A stretch of DNA of 24,036 nucleotides from Bacillota bacterium (GCA_023402075.1 JAEXCS010000007.1:1-24036); one strand, 5' to 3'; shown: positions 1 to 7,892, numbered from the stretch's first letter. Numbers and translations: made by a program. Notes: a model not told the origin generated them from the sequence alone.

Positions 1-1
1 G

Positions 2-118
2 TCACCAGGGGCGCGAACAGGACATGCCGACGCGCCCGGCCATATCACTTGTCCGGGAGTACAGCATTCGCCCACAGCGGAAATTGCCCCGCAGCAGTCT
101 TTGAAACAGCGTCGTCAT
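2..118 (-). CDS. Possible 38-codon small ORF or leader of a gene cut by the window edge
   Basis: Reading leftward from position 118 there is an ATG with a strong GGAGGAG site eight bases upstream, and a frame of 38 codons ending in TGA at 4-2. The predicted peptide begins MTTLFQRLLRGN, is rich in Arg and Cys, and matches no family I know. A near-perfect promoter (173-201, minus) points at it, so something is transcribed and translated here. It could be a genuine small protein, a leader peptide, or the start of a longer gene broken by a frameshift. It lies divergent to the LysR gene, an arrangement in which LysR regulators often control the neighbour. Only expression data or homologues would settle it. 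Confidence 0.3.
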   Translation of the reverse strand: MTTLFQRLLRGNFRCGRMLYSRTSDMAGRVGMSCSRPW

Positions 119-172
119 CTTGCTCACTCCTCCTTGCGTTTATTACCCATCTTGTTGATTGGTATGGTGGGT

Positions 173-201
173 ATTGTACCGCCCGCATTTTGATTTGTCA
201 A
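173..201 (-). promoter_or_regulatory. Sigma-A promoter, minus strand
   Basis: On the minus strand TTGACA (201-196) and TACAAT (178-173) are separated by exactly 17 bases. This is one of the best consensus matches in the window and drives transcription toward position 1. Confidence 0.7.
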
Positions 202-239
202 GAGGGTTTTGAAAATAAAATAGCCCGCCGGGCTTAACC

Positions 240-268
240 TTGACTTCCGTGGATTCTCTGCCTATAAT
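240..268 (+). promoter_or_regulatory. Sigma-A promoter of the LysR gene
   Basis: TTGACT (240-245), a 17-base spacer and a perfect TATAAT (263-268) lie about 170 bases upstream of the LysR start, so the mRNA has a long 5' leader. Confidence 0.75.
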
Positions 269-435
269 GGGGCCACCCTATGTAAATGCGGCGAAAACTC
301 GGTTGGCGCAGCTTCCTTTCAGGGGAAACGCCAAAAATTTTTACCGGAACCTTCCAGTGAAAAAAGACAGACGCAGGACAAGGAACAGCGAAACAATTTC
401 TGCGGGTTTATATGGAACAAGGAGGCGAGCAGGCC

Positions 436-1362
436 ATGACCTTACAGCAGTTGAAATATTTTATTGAAACGGTGAACTGCGGCTCTATCAGTAAAGCGGC
501 GGACAATCTTTTCCTGTCTCAGCCCAGCCTGTCCAGCTCCATCAAGGAGCTGGAAACCGAAACCGGCGTGGAGCTGTTTACCCGGACCTCCAAGGGCATG
601 GCCCTGACGCAGGACGGCGTGGAGTTTTTGGGCTATGTCCGTCAGGTAATCGAGCAGGCGGATTTTCTGGAGCGGCGGTATCTCAGCAAAAAGCCGCCCC
701 GCCGGGTATTCAGCGTCTCATCCCAGCACTATGCCTTTGCGGTGAATGCGTTTGTCAGCATGGTTCGAAAGACCAATGCCGACGAATATGAGTTGACCAT
801 GCGGGAAACCCGAACCCATGATATTGTGGAGTCCGTCAGAACCCTGCGCAGCGAAATAGGCATTCTCTATCTGAATCCGTTTAACCGCAAGGTGATTGAA
901 AAGCTTCTGCGGGAGAGCGACTTGACCTTTCACTCCCTGTTCACTGCCAAGCCCCATATTTTCACCGGCAGCGCAAGCCCCCTTGCAAAGCGGGAGTATG
1001 TCACGCTGAAGGACTTGGAGGACTATCCCTGCCTGACCTATGAGCAGGGGGAGTATAACTCCTTCTATTTTTCGGAAGAAATCCTCAGCACTGAGTTTCA
1101 CAAAAAGAGCATTAAGGTGACCGACCGGGCCACCATGTTCAACCTGATGATCGGGCTGGATGGGTATACGATTTCCTCCGGAATCATCAGCGCCGACCTC
1201 AACGGAGATAATATTGCCGCCATCCCCCTGCATGTGGAGGATTCTATCGAGGTGGGCTGGATTTCCCACCGCTCCATCCGGCTTACCGCACAGGCGGAGC
1301 TGTATCTGGAGGAGCTGGACAAGGCCATCCGGCATTACGGGGTTCCCGGCGAAGAGGTATAG
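436..1362 (+). CDS. LysR-family transcriptional regulator
   Basis: This 308-residue protein has the usual LysR length and layout. An N-terminal winged helix-turn-helix (about residues 1-60, MTLQQLKYFIETV... with SISKAADNLFLSQPSLS as the recognition region) is followed by a two-lobed substrate-binding domain to the C terminus. The start at 436 is preferred over the upstream in-frame ATG at 412, because MTLQQLKYF is the family's canonical beginning and AAGGAGG lies at 419-425. The gene sits 94 bases upstream of a MetE-like gene on the same strand and faces a divergent promoter, so it may control sulfur-amino-acid genes, as MetR/MtaR-type regulators do. That target is an inference; the effector cannot be read from the sequence. 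Confidence 0.93.
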   Translation: MTLQQLKYFIETVNCGSISKAADNLFLSQPSLSSSIKELETETGVELFTRTSKGMALTQDGVEFLGYVRQVIEQADFLERRYLSKKPPRRVFSVSSQHYAFAVNAFVSMVRKTNADEYELTMRETRTHDIVESVRTLRSEIGILYLNPFNRKVIEKLLRESDLTFHSLFTAKPHIFTGSASPLAKREYVTLKDLEDYPCLTYEQGEYNSFYFSEEILSTEFHKKSIKVTDRATMFNLMIGLDGYTISSGIISADLNGDNIAAIPLHVEDSIEVGWISHRSIRLTAQAELYLEELDKAIRHYGVPGEEV

Positions 1363-1420
1363 CTTCAGACTATGGATTGGAATAGGATATCGGTGTTACC
1401 CTATGGGTCTATCTCCGTGC

Positions 1421-1434
1421 TATCATATACCCAT
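1421..1434 (+). promoter_or_regulatory. Possible -10 element and inverted repeat before the MetE-like gene
   Basis: TATCAT (1421-1426) could be a -10 box, with a poor -35 (TTACCC, 1396-1401, 19-base spacer). ATGGGT (1403-1408) and ACCCAT (1429-1434) form an inverted repeat bracketing it. A regulator site is possible, but the gene may also be read through from the LysR promoter. No S-box or T-box leader fits in the 94-base gap. Confidence 0.25.
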
Positions 1435-1456
1435 CAAACACGTAGGAGGAACATCC

Positions 1457-2617
1457 ATGAGTAATAGATTTCAGACGGTGGGCAGCCTGCTTCGTCCCGA
1501 GGCGCTGTTGGCCTATAAGCGTCAAATTGAAGACCGGGAGGACATCCGGTATCCTTTTTATGAAGACTTCCCCGGCTATCAGCAGGCGGAAACCGAGGCC
1601 ACAAAGGCTGTTGTGGAAAAGCAGGCCCAGCACGGGCTGACGGTGCTGACGGACGGTGAATATTCCAAGTCCATGTGGCATCTGGATTTCATCTGGGGCC
1701 TTGGCGGCGCGGAGCGCCGGTTTGCCGACCATGGCTACTTTTTCCGTGACAAGGACGAGCACGGCCATTTCGAGACGCGCCGGGACATCGGCATCGCCAT
1801 CACCGGCCCCCTGTCCGGAAAGAACCACCACTTTATTGAGATTTACAAGCAGCTGGCGGCTGTTGCACCGGAGGGCGCGGCGCTGAAGCAGTGCGTCTGG
1901 GCGGCGGCCCACGCCTATACCGAGCTTGCCATTTTTGACAAGCTGGCAGGACCCGGGCAGGTCTATGCCGACAACGAGGCTTTGAAGCAGGGCGTGATTC
2001 AGGCCTACAAGGAATTTGTGGCGGAATACGCGGCTGCGGGCGGAAAAATCATTCAGTTTGACGACTGTCTCTGGGAGCTGTTTGCCGCCGACAACGACAA
2101 TTCCCCCTTTACCGGCGGCACCAATTCCCCGGAGGTGCTGGGCCTTGCCGAGGACTTTGTGAACATCAACAACCAGATTATTGACTATGCCCATTCTCTG
2201 GGCCTGACGGTGTGGACCCACAACTGCCGGGGCAACTACGCCTCCCGGAACATGGGCGGCGGGTCTTACAGCGCCATTGCAAAGCTGTTTTTGGGCCAGC
2301 AGCGGTATGACCGCTTCTTCCTCGAGTGGGACGACGACCGTGCAGGCTCTCTGGAAGCGCTGGCGGCGTTTAAGGATCGGCCTGACACGGAGATTGTTTT
2401 GGGTCTGCTCTCCAGCAAAAACAATCAGCTTGACGACGAAGCCCGTGTTCTCCGCCTGCTGGACGAGGCATCGTCCATGATTCCCAAGGAGCGGCTGTAC
2501 CTGTCTCACCAGTGCGGCTTTGCCTCCTGCGACGGCGGAAACGAGCTGAGCGAGGCCGAGCAGTGGGCCAAGATCGATCAGGGCCAGCGGCTGGCGCAAA
2601 GTTATTGGGGCGAGTGA
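1457..2617 (+). CDS. MetE C-terminal-domain-like methionine synthase II family protein (YxjG/YxjH type)
   Basis: This 386-residue protein corresponds to the catalytic C-terminal barrel of cobalamin-independent methionine synthase, without the N-terminal half of full MetE. It begins with the family pattern FQTVGSLLRP. The zinc/thiol-site ligands are in place: His255 and Cys257 in THNCRGN, Glu290 in FLEWDDD, and Cys353 or Cys358 in HQCGFASC. Members are linked to homocysteine methylation or related S-methyl transfer; the methyl donor for this short type is uncertain. The start has a clear GTAGGAGG site (1442-1449). The same-strand LysR gene just upstream suggests local control. A frame open to 1160 is only upstream read-through and is not used. 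Confidence 0.9.
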   Translation: MSNRFQTVGSLLRPEALLAYKRQIEDREDIRYPFYEDFPGYQQAETEATKAVVEKQAQHGLTVLTDGEYSKSMWHLDFIWGLGGAERRFADHGYFFRDKDEHGHFETRRDIGIAITGPLSGKNHHFIEIYKQLAAVAPEGAALKQCVWAAAHAYTELAIFDKLAGPGQVYADNEALKQGVIQAYKEFVAEYAAAGGKIIQFDDCLWELFAADNDNSPFTGGTNSPEVLGLAEDFVNINNQIIDYAHSLGLTVWTHNCRGNYASRNMGGGSYSAIAKLFLGQQRYDRFFLEWDDDRAGSLEALAAFKDRPDTEIVLGLLSSKNNQLDDEARVLRLLDEASSMIPKERLYLSHQCGFASCDGGNELSEAEQWAKIDQGQRLAQSYWGE

Positions 2618-2679
2618 GAATTTCTTAAATTGCCCCGCGATTACAACACCCCTCTTTTTCTATCCCGGAATATTATAAG

Positions 2680-2726
2680 GGCAGGCGCCGATATTATCTG
2701 CTATGCAGACGGTATCGGCGCCTGCC
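2680..2726. promoter_or_regulatory. Perfect 14-bp inverted repeat, hairpin-forming
   Basis: GGCAGGCGCCGATA (2680-2693) is exactly complementary to 2713-2726, and inside the loop TCTGC (2697-2701) pairs with GCAGA (2705-2709). The structure follows the MetE-like gene by about 60 bases and precedes the reductase promoter. It has no T run, so it is not a textbook terminator. It may protect the mRNA 3' end or be a regulator site. Confidence 0.5.
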
Positions 2727-2732
2727 GCCCTA

Positions 2733-2761
2733 TTGCATTGTCGGCAATGGTTTTGTATAAT
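2733..2761 (+). promoter_or_regulatory. Promoter of the FMN reductase gene
   Basis: TTGCAT (2733-2738), a 17-base spacer and a perfect TATAAT (2756-2761) lie 58 bases before the start codon. Confidence 0.65.
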
Positions 2762-2818
2762 CATGGTATGCAATGCTGAAAATACAGGACTGCTTATCTT
2801 ATAAAGGAGGAACACAAC

Positions 2819-3373
2819 ATGGCAAGAAAGATCGGGTTTATCGTCGGAAGCCTGCGGGCCGATTCCTACAACAAGAAGATTGCAAAGCAGTTTGCCGCTT
2901 TGCTGCCGGAGGGCTTTGAAGCGGTGTTTGTTGAAATCGGAAATCTGCCGCTTTTCAATGAGGATTTGGACGCGGCGGGAAAGGTCCCCGCAGAATGGAC
3001 CGCGTTCAGAGAAACGATGAAAACGATGGACGGCGTTTTCTTTTTCACGCCGGAATACAACCGCTCTATGCCCGCGGCGATGAAAAACGCGCTGGATGTC
3101 GGCTCCCGCCCCTATGGCGAGAGCGTTTGGCCCAAGAAGCCCGGCCTGGTGGTCAGCGGCTCTGTGGGTCCTGTGGGTGGTTTTGGGGCCAACCATCACC
3201 TGCGCCAGACGCTGGTGTGCCTGGATGTTCCCGTTTTGCAGCAGCCGGAGGCTTATATCGGCAGCGTGCCAGGCCTTTTAGACGAGCAGGGAAATATTGT
3301 GGAGCGCACCGTTGAATTTTTCCAGAAAATTGTGGACGAATATATGGTGTTCTTTCACAAGCTGGCTGATTGA
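2819..3373 (+). CDS. NAD(P)H-dependent FMN reductase (ChrR/azoreductase-like flavoprotein)
   Basis: A 184-residue flavodoxin-fold enzyme. The N-terminal phosphate-binding loop GSLRADSYNKK (residues 10-20) and the later TPEYNRSMPAAMKNALD segment are the hallmarks of the NADPH-dependent FMN reductase family, which also includes chromate and quinone reductases. It is expected to bind FMN and use NAD(P)H to reduce quinones, azo dyes or other small acceptors in the cytoplasm; the true substrate is unknown. AAAGGAGG lies just upstream of the ATG. The gene is a single unit with its own promoter (2733-2761) and a strong terminator (3416-3443). Confidence 0.9.
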   Translation: MARKIGFIVGSLRADSYNKKIAKQFAALLPEGFEAVFVEIGNLPLFNEDLDAAGKVPAEWTAFRETMKTMDGVFFFTPEYNRSMPAAMKNALDVGSRPYGESVWPKKPGLVVSGSVGPVGGFGANHHLRQTLVCLDVPVLQQPEAYIGSVPGLLDEQGNIVERTVEFFQKIVDEYMVFFHKLAD

Positions 3374-3410
3374 CGCGCCGCTTCGGCAGCATTCCATTTC
3401 ATAAGGCCTA

Positions 3411-3450
3411 AAAAGCGTGCCGCCGGCTTTTGCCGGCGGCACGTTTCTTT
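3411..3450. terminator. Bidirectional intrinsic terminator
   Basis: CGTGCCGCCGGC (3416-3427) pairs perfectly with 3432-3443 around a TTTT loop. T-rich sequence follows on the right and A-rich sequence precedes on the left. It can therefore end both the rightward reductase gene and the leftward kinase gene that stops at 3455. Confidence 0.9.
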
Positions 3451-3454
3451 CTGT

Positions 3455-4843
3455 TTACAGTTTTGGAAGAGTCATAATAAACCGGCTTCCCTGTTCGCCC
3501 CTGCTTTCCGCCCGAACGGTTCCTCCGTGGGCCAGCGCAATGGATTTTACAATCGCAAGGCCAATTCCCGCGCCGCCGGATTCCCGGTTTCGGGATTTAT
3601 CGGTGCGGTAAAGTCGTTCGAACACAAGGGTAAGCTCCTGCGGGGGGATTCCGATGCCGTCGTCCTCCACGCTTAGTGTGGCGCGGCCCTCGTCGTCCTC
3701 TACCCTGACGCGGATATGCCCGTTGGCCCCGGTGTACTTCACGGCGTTGGAAAGGAGATTTACCATCACCTGGCACAGCTTGTCCCGGTCGGCCTCCAGA
3801 ACGGAGGAATCACCCTCCACCGTCAAGGACAGGTCCTTCTTTTTAAGGTCTGCCGCAAAGCTGGCACATACGGTGCGAACCACCTCCATCAGATCTACCC
3901 GGGTTTTATGGAGGACGAGATTTTCGTGCTCCATCTCCTCCAGCCGCTCCAAATCTGCCACCAGACCTGAAAGGCGGCCGATTTCCTCGTAACAGCTTTG
4001 CAGCCGATCTGCGCTGGGTTCCCACACACCCTCAATCATCATTTCAAGATGAGAAGAAAGGGTGGTGAGCGGGGTGCGCAGCTCGTGGGCAACATCGGCG
4101 GTCAGCTGCTTGCGCATCCGTTCCTGCCCTGCCAGCCGGTCGGAAAGATGGTTGATGGCGGCAGTCAGTTCGTCCAGCTCCTGCGTGCCCGTGTTGCCTT
4201 CAAAGCGGGCGGAATAGTCGCCCTGAGAAATCTGCTTTGCGATATACGCGGTTCTGATAATCGGGCGCGCAATGCGCCTTGACAGCACGCCGCTGACCAG
4301 CAAAGCCGCGCACAGCGAGGCCAGTCCCACACCAAAGAGCACCGTGTTAAGCGCACTGAGGAAGCGAAAGTCGCTGTCACTTAAAAAATACGGACCGTAA
4401 TAGCTGATGGAGAGCGTGCCGATTGGCTGCCCATTTTGGGTCAGAGGAAAGTCGTGGGCGGTAAACGCGCCCTGCATATCGGGCCGCCATTTTTTCATCC
4501 GCGCGGAAATTTCCGTCATCACCTGATGGCACGCGGACATGTCGTGGTTCTCCGCGTCCCAAACAATGGCCCCCGCTTTGTCGTATACCTTCACGATATA
4601 GCCGTCGTATAGGGCATACATTCCCGCGCCGTGAAGATATTCCGTGCTCCACTGCCCTGTCACTCCGTCATACTGGCCGCTGAAATTGGAAATCATGTCG
4701 TCGGCCTTTGCGGTTTGCTGCGCCCCGATATATTTTTCAAATTCCCCGGCAATCAGGATGTTGGACAGCAGGCTGATGACCGCCACGGTAAATAGCACAA
4801 TCAGCGCCATGGTCAGTGATAGCTGTCCTTTGAGTCTGCGCAT
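3455..4843 (-). CDS. Sensor histidine kinase (BaeS-like, HAMP-HisKA-HATPase)
   Basis: A 462-residue membrane kinase. One transmembrane helix near residues 10-33, an extracytoplasmic sensor of about 125 residues and a second helix near 160-185 are followed by a HAMP linker, a HisKA domain with the phospho-acceptor His253 in DVAHELRTPL, and an ATPase domain with the N box (NLLSNAVKYT) and G boxes (DDGIGIPP, GAGIGLAIV). Start 4843 (MRRLKGQLS) is chosen because the response-regulator stop is one base upstream and a G-rich ribosome site overlaps that gene's end. An in-frame start 11 codons earlier exists but is less likely. The sensed signal is unknown; the sensor part has no recognisable domain. 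Confidence 0.93.
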   Translation of the reverse strand: MRRLKGQLSLTMALIVLFTVAVISLLSNILIAGEFEKYIGAQQTAKADDMISNFSGQYDGVTGQWSTEYLHGAGMYALYDGYIVKVYDKAGAIVWDAENHDMSACHQVMTEISARMKKWRPDMQGAFTAHDFPLTQNGQPIGTLSISYYGPYFLSDSDFRFLSALNTVLFGVGLASLCAALLVSGVLSRRIARPIIRTAYIAKQISQGDYSARFEGNTGTQELDELTAAINHLSDRLAGQERMRKQLTADVAHELRTPLTTLSSHLEMMIEGVWEPSADRLQSCYEEIGRLSGLVADLERLEEMEHENLVLHKTRVDLMEVVRTVCASFAADLKKKDLSLTVEGDSSVLEADRDKLCQVMVNLLSNAVKYTGANGHIRVRVEDDEGRATLSVEDDGIGIPPQELTLVFERLYRTDKSRNRESGGAGIGLAIVKSIALAHGGTVRAESRGEQGSRFIMTLPKL

Positions 4844-4844
4844 G

Positions 4845-5546
4845 TCATTCCCCCCCGAATTTATAGCCAAGCCCATGCACCGTGAGAATATACGCAGGTG
4901 AACGGGGATCGTCCTCTATTTTTTGCCGGAGATTTTTCATATGGCTGTCAATCGCCCGGTCATACCCGTCAAATTCGTCACCCAGAGCAAGGGCAATCAG
5001 CTCCGCCCGGGTAAACACCTTTCCGGGATACTTCAGAAGTACAGATAAAATTTTCAGCTCGTTGGGAGTCAGGCTGACGGGCCGCCCCTGTTTTTTAATG
5101 ACATTCTGCTCAAAATCCACATAGAGGTCACCGTCATTCCATGAATTTTTCATGGTCAGGGGAATCAGGTCGTCCCCGGCGCGGCGCAGCAGGGCTTCTA
5201 TCCGGGCGCACAACACCTTCAGGCTGAAGGGCTTTGTAATATAGTCGTCCGCCCCCAGACCAAGCCCCTCCAACTGGTCGTTTTCCTGCGCCTTTGCCGT
5301 CAGCATGACAATGGGCACCCGGGATTTTTTCCGGATGGCACGGCAGACCTCTTCCCCCGGCATGCCGGGCATCATCAGGTCCAGCACCACAAGAGCCACG
5401 TTCATCCGGGCAAAAAGCTCCAGCGCCTGTGGGCCGTTTTCGGCGGTGTAAACAGAAAAGCCCCTGCTTTTTAAGAAGGAGGCCACGGCTTCCAGAATTT
5501 TCGGCTCGTCGTCCACCACCAAAATATTCTTGCTGTCCTTTGTCAT
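4845..5546 (-). CDS. OmpR/PhoB-family response regulator
   Basis: A 233-residue two-domain regulator. The receiver domain has the acidic pair Asp12-Asp13, phospho-acceptor Asp56 in VVLDLMMPG, Thr84 in MLTAKAQ and Lys105 in DYITKPFS. The C-terminal half is a winged-helix DNA-binding domain (VSLTPNELKIL..., then HMKNLRQKIEDDP). Start 5546 (MTKDSKNILVVDDE) gives the standard receiver beginning; an upstream GTG is possible. It is the first gene of an operon with the histidine kinase, separated by one base, so both proteins should be translationally coupled and form a cognate pair. Its targets are not visible here, though the neighbouring leftward metal/redox genes are candidates. Confidence 0.93.
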   Translation of the reverse strand: MTKDSKNILVVDDEPKILEAVASFLKSRGFSVYTAENGPQALELFARMNVALVVLDLMMPGMPGEEVCRAIRKKSRVPIVMLTAKAQENDQLEGLGLGADDYITKPFSLKVLCARIEALLRRAGDDLIPLTMKNSWNDGDLYVDFEQNVIKKQGRPVSLTPNELKILSVLLKYPGKVFTRAELIALALGDEFDGYDRAIDSHMKNLRQKIEDDPRSPAYILTVHGLGYKFGGE

Positions 5547-5593
5547 ATGCGGCACCTGCCCTGTCGTGAAATTCTTTTGCCTGCTCGAACGGA

Positions 5594-5628
5594 AAAACGG
5601 AAACCGCGTAAATTGCGGCTTCCGTTTT
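5594..5628 (-). terminator. Hairpin with T run in the response-regulator leader
   Basis: AAAACGGAA (5594-5602) pairs with TTCCGTTTT (5620-5628), and CCGC (5604-5607) with GCGG (5615-5618), with one mismatch. Read on the minus strand it ends in TTTTT. It lies between the promoter at 5678-5706 and the response-regulator start, so it may terminate upstream DUF2318 transcripts or act as an attenuator. Confidence 0.55.
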
Positions 5629-5677
5629 CTAAGAAACGTCCGCAAAAAGCCCCGTGGCTCCGGGTACGGCTATTTCC

Positions 5678-5706
5678 ATGATATACCCGCTGCTGACACA
5701 TTGCAA
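5678..5706 (-). promoter_or_regulatory. Promoter of the two-component operon
   Basis: On the minus strand TTGCAA (5706-5701) and TATCAT (5683-5678) are 17 bases apart. The leader to the response-regulator start would be about 125 bases. The rest of the 285-base gap (5547-5831) shows no gene. Confidence 0.5.
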
Positions 5707-5831
5707 CCAAAACGGTGTTAGGTGTTGGTTCGTCTGCCGCATTGTGTTTGCTTTGGAAAAATTCCGTGTTCGGGATACGAAGCGCCGGGTTGCCGCCTGT
5801 ACGGCAGGATATCCCGGTCTTTCTGCCCCGG

Positions 5832-6347
5832 TTAGTATTCCGCCTTCCAGTTTTTAAAAATCTGCGCCGATTGATCCAAAAATTCGTAGGAAATCGTAAT
5901 AGAGTCCTCTGTCACGGTTTTGTCGGCATCCATAATGGGCCAGGGGTTACAGCCGCCAGCTTCAACCTGCACCCGGTCCATGGAAAATTGATTGCCGCAG
6001 TTTTGGCAGACCAGCTTGTCGCCCGACTGCTCATAATATCCCCGCCCGGAATCGTAGCAGACCTGGCAGGTGTTGAAGGCGGTGCGGATCGTGCCGTCCG
6101 GTGCTTTTACTGCGATGACCTCCATGGCGGTTCCGTTGACCTCGGCCGGGTAAAAGGAGGCCTGATCCGTAATACCATCCAAGCTGATGACAAGATCCTC
6201 CCCGCTGCTTGAGGACGTCTGGGGCGTGGTATCCCCACCGGTCCCTCCAGAGCAGGCCGCCAGAGCAAGGACGGATGCGAGGGCAAATAGGAAAGCCCCC
6301 ACGGTCTTCCGTTTGGTTTTTCCTTGTGTTTTCACCTGATTAAGCAT
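5832..6347 (-). CDS. DUF2318 domain-containing lipoprotein, Cys-rich
   Basis: A 171-residue predicted lipoprotein. A positively charged N terminus and a hydrophobic stretch lead to the lipobox LAAC, with Cys32 as the lipidation site. A Ser/Thr/Gly linker and a globular domain follow. Two CxxC pairs (Cys94/97 in NTCQVCYDS, Cys114/117 in LVCQNCGNQ) and Cys133 in GGCNPWPI are the marks of DUF2318, a family found in predicted metal or iron-uptake membrane systems and thought to bind a metal or Fe-S centre outside the cell. The start at 6347 has AAGGAGG eight bases upstream. It follows the HMA/SafE fusion gene by 63 bases and is probably co-transcribed, suggesting a joint role in metal or redox handling at the membrane. 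Confidence 0.85.
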   Translation of the reverse strand: MLNQVKTQGKTKRKTVGAFLFALASVLALAACSGGTGGDTTPQTSSSSGEDLVISLDGITDQASFYPAEVNGTAMEVIAVKAPDGTIRTAFNTCQVCYDSGRGYYEQSGDKLVCQNCGNQFSMDRVQVEAGGCNPWPIMDADKTVTEDSITISYEFLDQSAQIFKNWKAEY

Positions 6348-6410
6348 TGTTTTGTTCCTCCTTAAAATTTTAAAATGCTGTGCGCCGCCCGTGTGACTGA
6401 AACGCACCGG

Positions 6411-7838
6411 TCAGACGCAGCAGGACGGGCCGGAAAAATACCCCGGTGCGTTGAGGTCGGAGTTTTGCGAAGTGCCGCCGGACGGCGGGTCAATCACCGC
6501 TCCCGGCTCCACCACGGTGATGCTGCTTCGAATCATTCCCATCCAGCAGCTATATCCAAAGGTACCCGTCTCTCCGGGCGTAAAGGTAATGACGTTTTCG
6601 CCGGTTTTGAAGGCGTACTCAACGCCGTATTCCTGAATTAAAAGCCGGTTGTTGCAGCCGTTGATGCTGCCCTTTGGCGCGTCAATTATCCATTTGACGG
6701 GCGTTCCCGCCCAAACGGTGATTGCCGGGTACTGTCCCGGCGAAAGGGTGCTGTGAACCACCTGAACCCCGTCCTCCAAAACCGGGCCGGACACGGAGGA
6801 CTCGCCTTGCAAAAGGGTATTCCGGCCCGTGTCAAAGCCGGACAGACTCCAGCCCTGAGAAAGCATGGAAAGTCCCAGCACCGCCACCAGCACCGCGCCC
6901 ACGGTCATTACCCGTTTGGTAAAGCGCCTGCCCAAAGCGGAGCTAAGCGCCCCAAGGCCGAACATCAGCGGCACTGTGCCCAGACTGAACAGCAGCATGG
7001 ACAGCGCGCCCGCAAAGGCGTTTCCGGTGGAAAGGGCATAAATCTGCATGGCCTGCAAAGGCCCGCAGGGCATCAGCCCGTTGAGCAGGCCCACCACCAG
7101 CGGGCTTCCGCTTTTGGACTTTTCCGAATCAATCCGCCGGGCAATTCCTTTTGGCATACGCGGGGTCAGCGCTCTCAGACCCGGAAAAATACCCAGCATG
7201 TTAAGGCCCATAAGAACCATAAACCCGCCGGCAATCAGCTTTAAAACACCCTGCGCGGCGGGAGAAAAGGTGACGACGGAACCAAGCGCGCCCACCACAA
7301 ACCCCACGGCGGTGTAAGAGAGTACCCGTCCGAGGTTGTATAAAAAAGCTGGCCTGAGAGAGGAAAAGCGGCCCGCACTCTCCGGCGCTTCGCTTTTGGG
7401 GATGCATTGGGAAAGGTTGATGCCGCCGCACATGGCCACGCAGTGGACGGAGGTAATCAGTCCGATGACAAACAGCATGCCGTATTCCATGTTCGTTTCC
7501 GCCAGTTGGCTGGGTGCAAGCAGATTCAAAAAGCCAAAATGCTCCAATAGCATATAGAGGGCGGCAATTGCCAGCAGCAGACCTGCGGAGCGCATTGCGC
7601 TCCCGCTTTGATGGCGGCCCGCAACCACCTGATAGCCAAGTTTTTGAATTATTGCCGCGAGCTTCTCAACGGAAACGACATCCGCGTCATAGGTCACTGC
7701 CGCCGTTCCGGCGGCGTAGCTTACATCCGCTGTTTGAACCCCCGCCGTGCTTCGCAGCTTTTTTTCAATTTTGTTTTGACAGTTCACGCAAGACATGCCG
7801 TCGATGTGCAATTTTTCGGCCCTTACCCCTGCCTTCAT
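6411..7838 (-). CDS. HMA domain / SafE-DsbD_2-like membrane protein / cupredoxin-like fusion
   Basis: A 475-residue three-part protein. Residues 1-70 form a heavy-metal-associated domain with GMSCVNC (Cys17, Cys20), as in copper chaperones. Residues about 85-330 are a polytopic membrane domain of the SafE/DsbD_2 type, with HCVAMCGG (Cys133, Cys137) and LMPCGPLQ (Cys258). Residues about 355-445 look like an extracytoplasmic cupredoxin, with Cys395, Cys431 and nearby Met433/435 as possible copper ligands. The C terminus ends in a Cys-Cys pair. The predicted role is copper or thiol-redox transfer across the membrane; family databases label the core as a sulfite exporter, which is probably misleading. 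Start 7838 (ATG after AGAGGG) is preferred over the GTG six codons upstream. The DUF2318 lipoprotein follows it. Confidence 0.85.
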   Translation of the reverse strand: MKAGVRAEKLHIDGMSCVNCQNKIEKKLRSTAGVQTADVSYAAGTAAVTYDADVVSVEKLAAIIQKLGYQVVAGRHQSGSAMRSAGLLLAIAALYMLLEHFGFLNLLAPSQLAETNMEYGMLFVIGLITSVHCVAMCGGINLSQCIPKSEAPESAGRFSSLRPAFLYNLGRVLSYTAVGFVVGALGSVVTFSPAAQGVLKLIAGGFMVLMGLNMLGIFPGLRALTPRMPKGIARRIDSEKSKSGSPLVVGLLNGLMPCGPLQAMQIYALSTGNAFAGALSMLLFSLGTVPLMFGLGALSSALGRRFTKRVMTVGAVLVAVLGLSMLSQGWSLSGFDTGRNTLLQGESSVSGPVLEDGVQVVHSTLSPGQYPAITVWAGTPVKWIIDAPKGSINGCNNRLLIQEYGVEYAFKTGENVITFTPGETGTFGYSCWMGMIRSSITVVEPGAVIDPPSGGTSQNSDLNAPGYFSGPSCCV

Positions 7839-7892
7839 ATAACACCCTCTTTTCACCCTTGGGCCAAAGCATAACCAAAAGATTTGTAGATG

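Larger units (their letters stand above)
119..435. other. Divergent intergenic region before the LysR gene
   Basis: No gene is seen here. The stretch holds two outward-facing promoters (173-201 minus and 240-268 plus). Between them, around 222-234, is a short palindrome AGCCCGCCGGGCT. Downstream of the plus-strand start, TTGGCG (303-308) can pair with CGCCAA (329-334), followed by an A/T run at 334-341, so the LysR leader may fold. A LysR operator would be expected between the promoters, but no clear T-N11-A site stands out. Confidence 0.5.

Noticed and set aside
1160..1456. Long frame running into the MetE-like gene from inside the LysR gene
   Set aside because: It overlaps the LysR coding region in another frame. 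The ATG at 1457 has a clear ribosome site and the family's normal N terminus.
1409..2599. 396-codon minus-strand frame
   Set aside because: It mirrors the MetE-like gene and has no ribosome site or recognisable motif.
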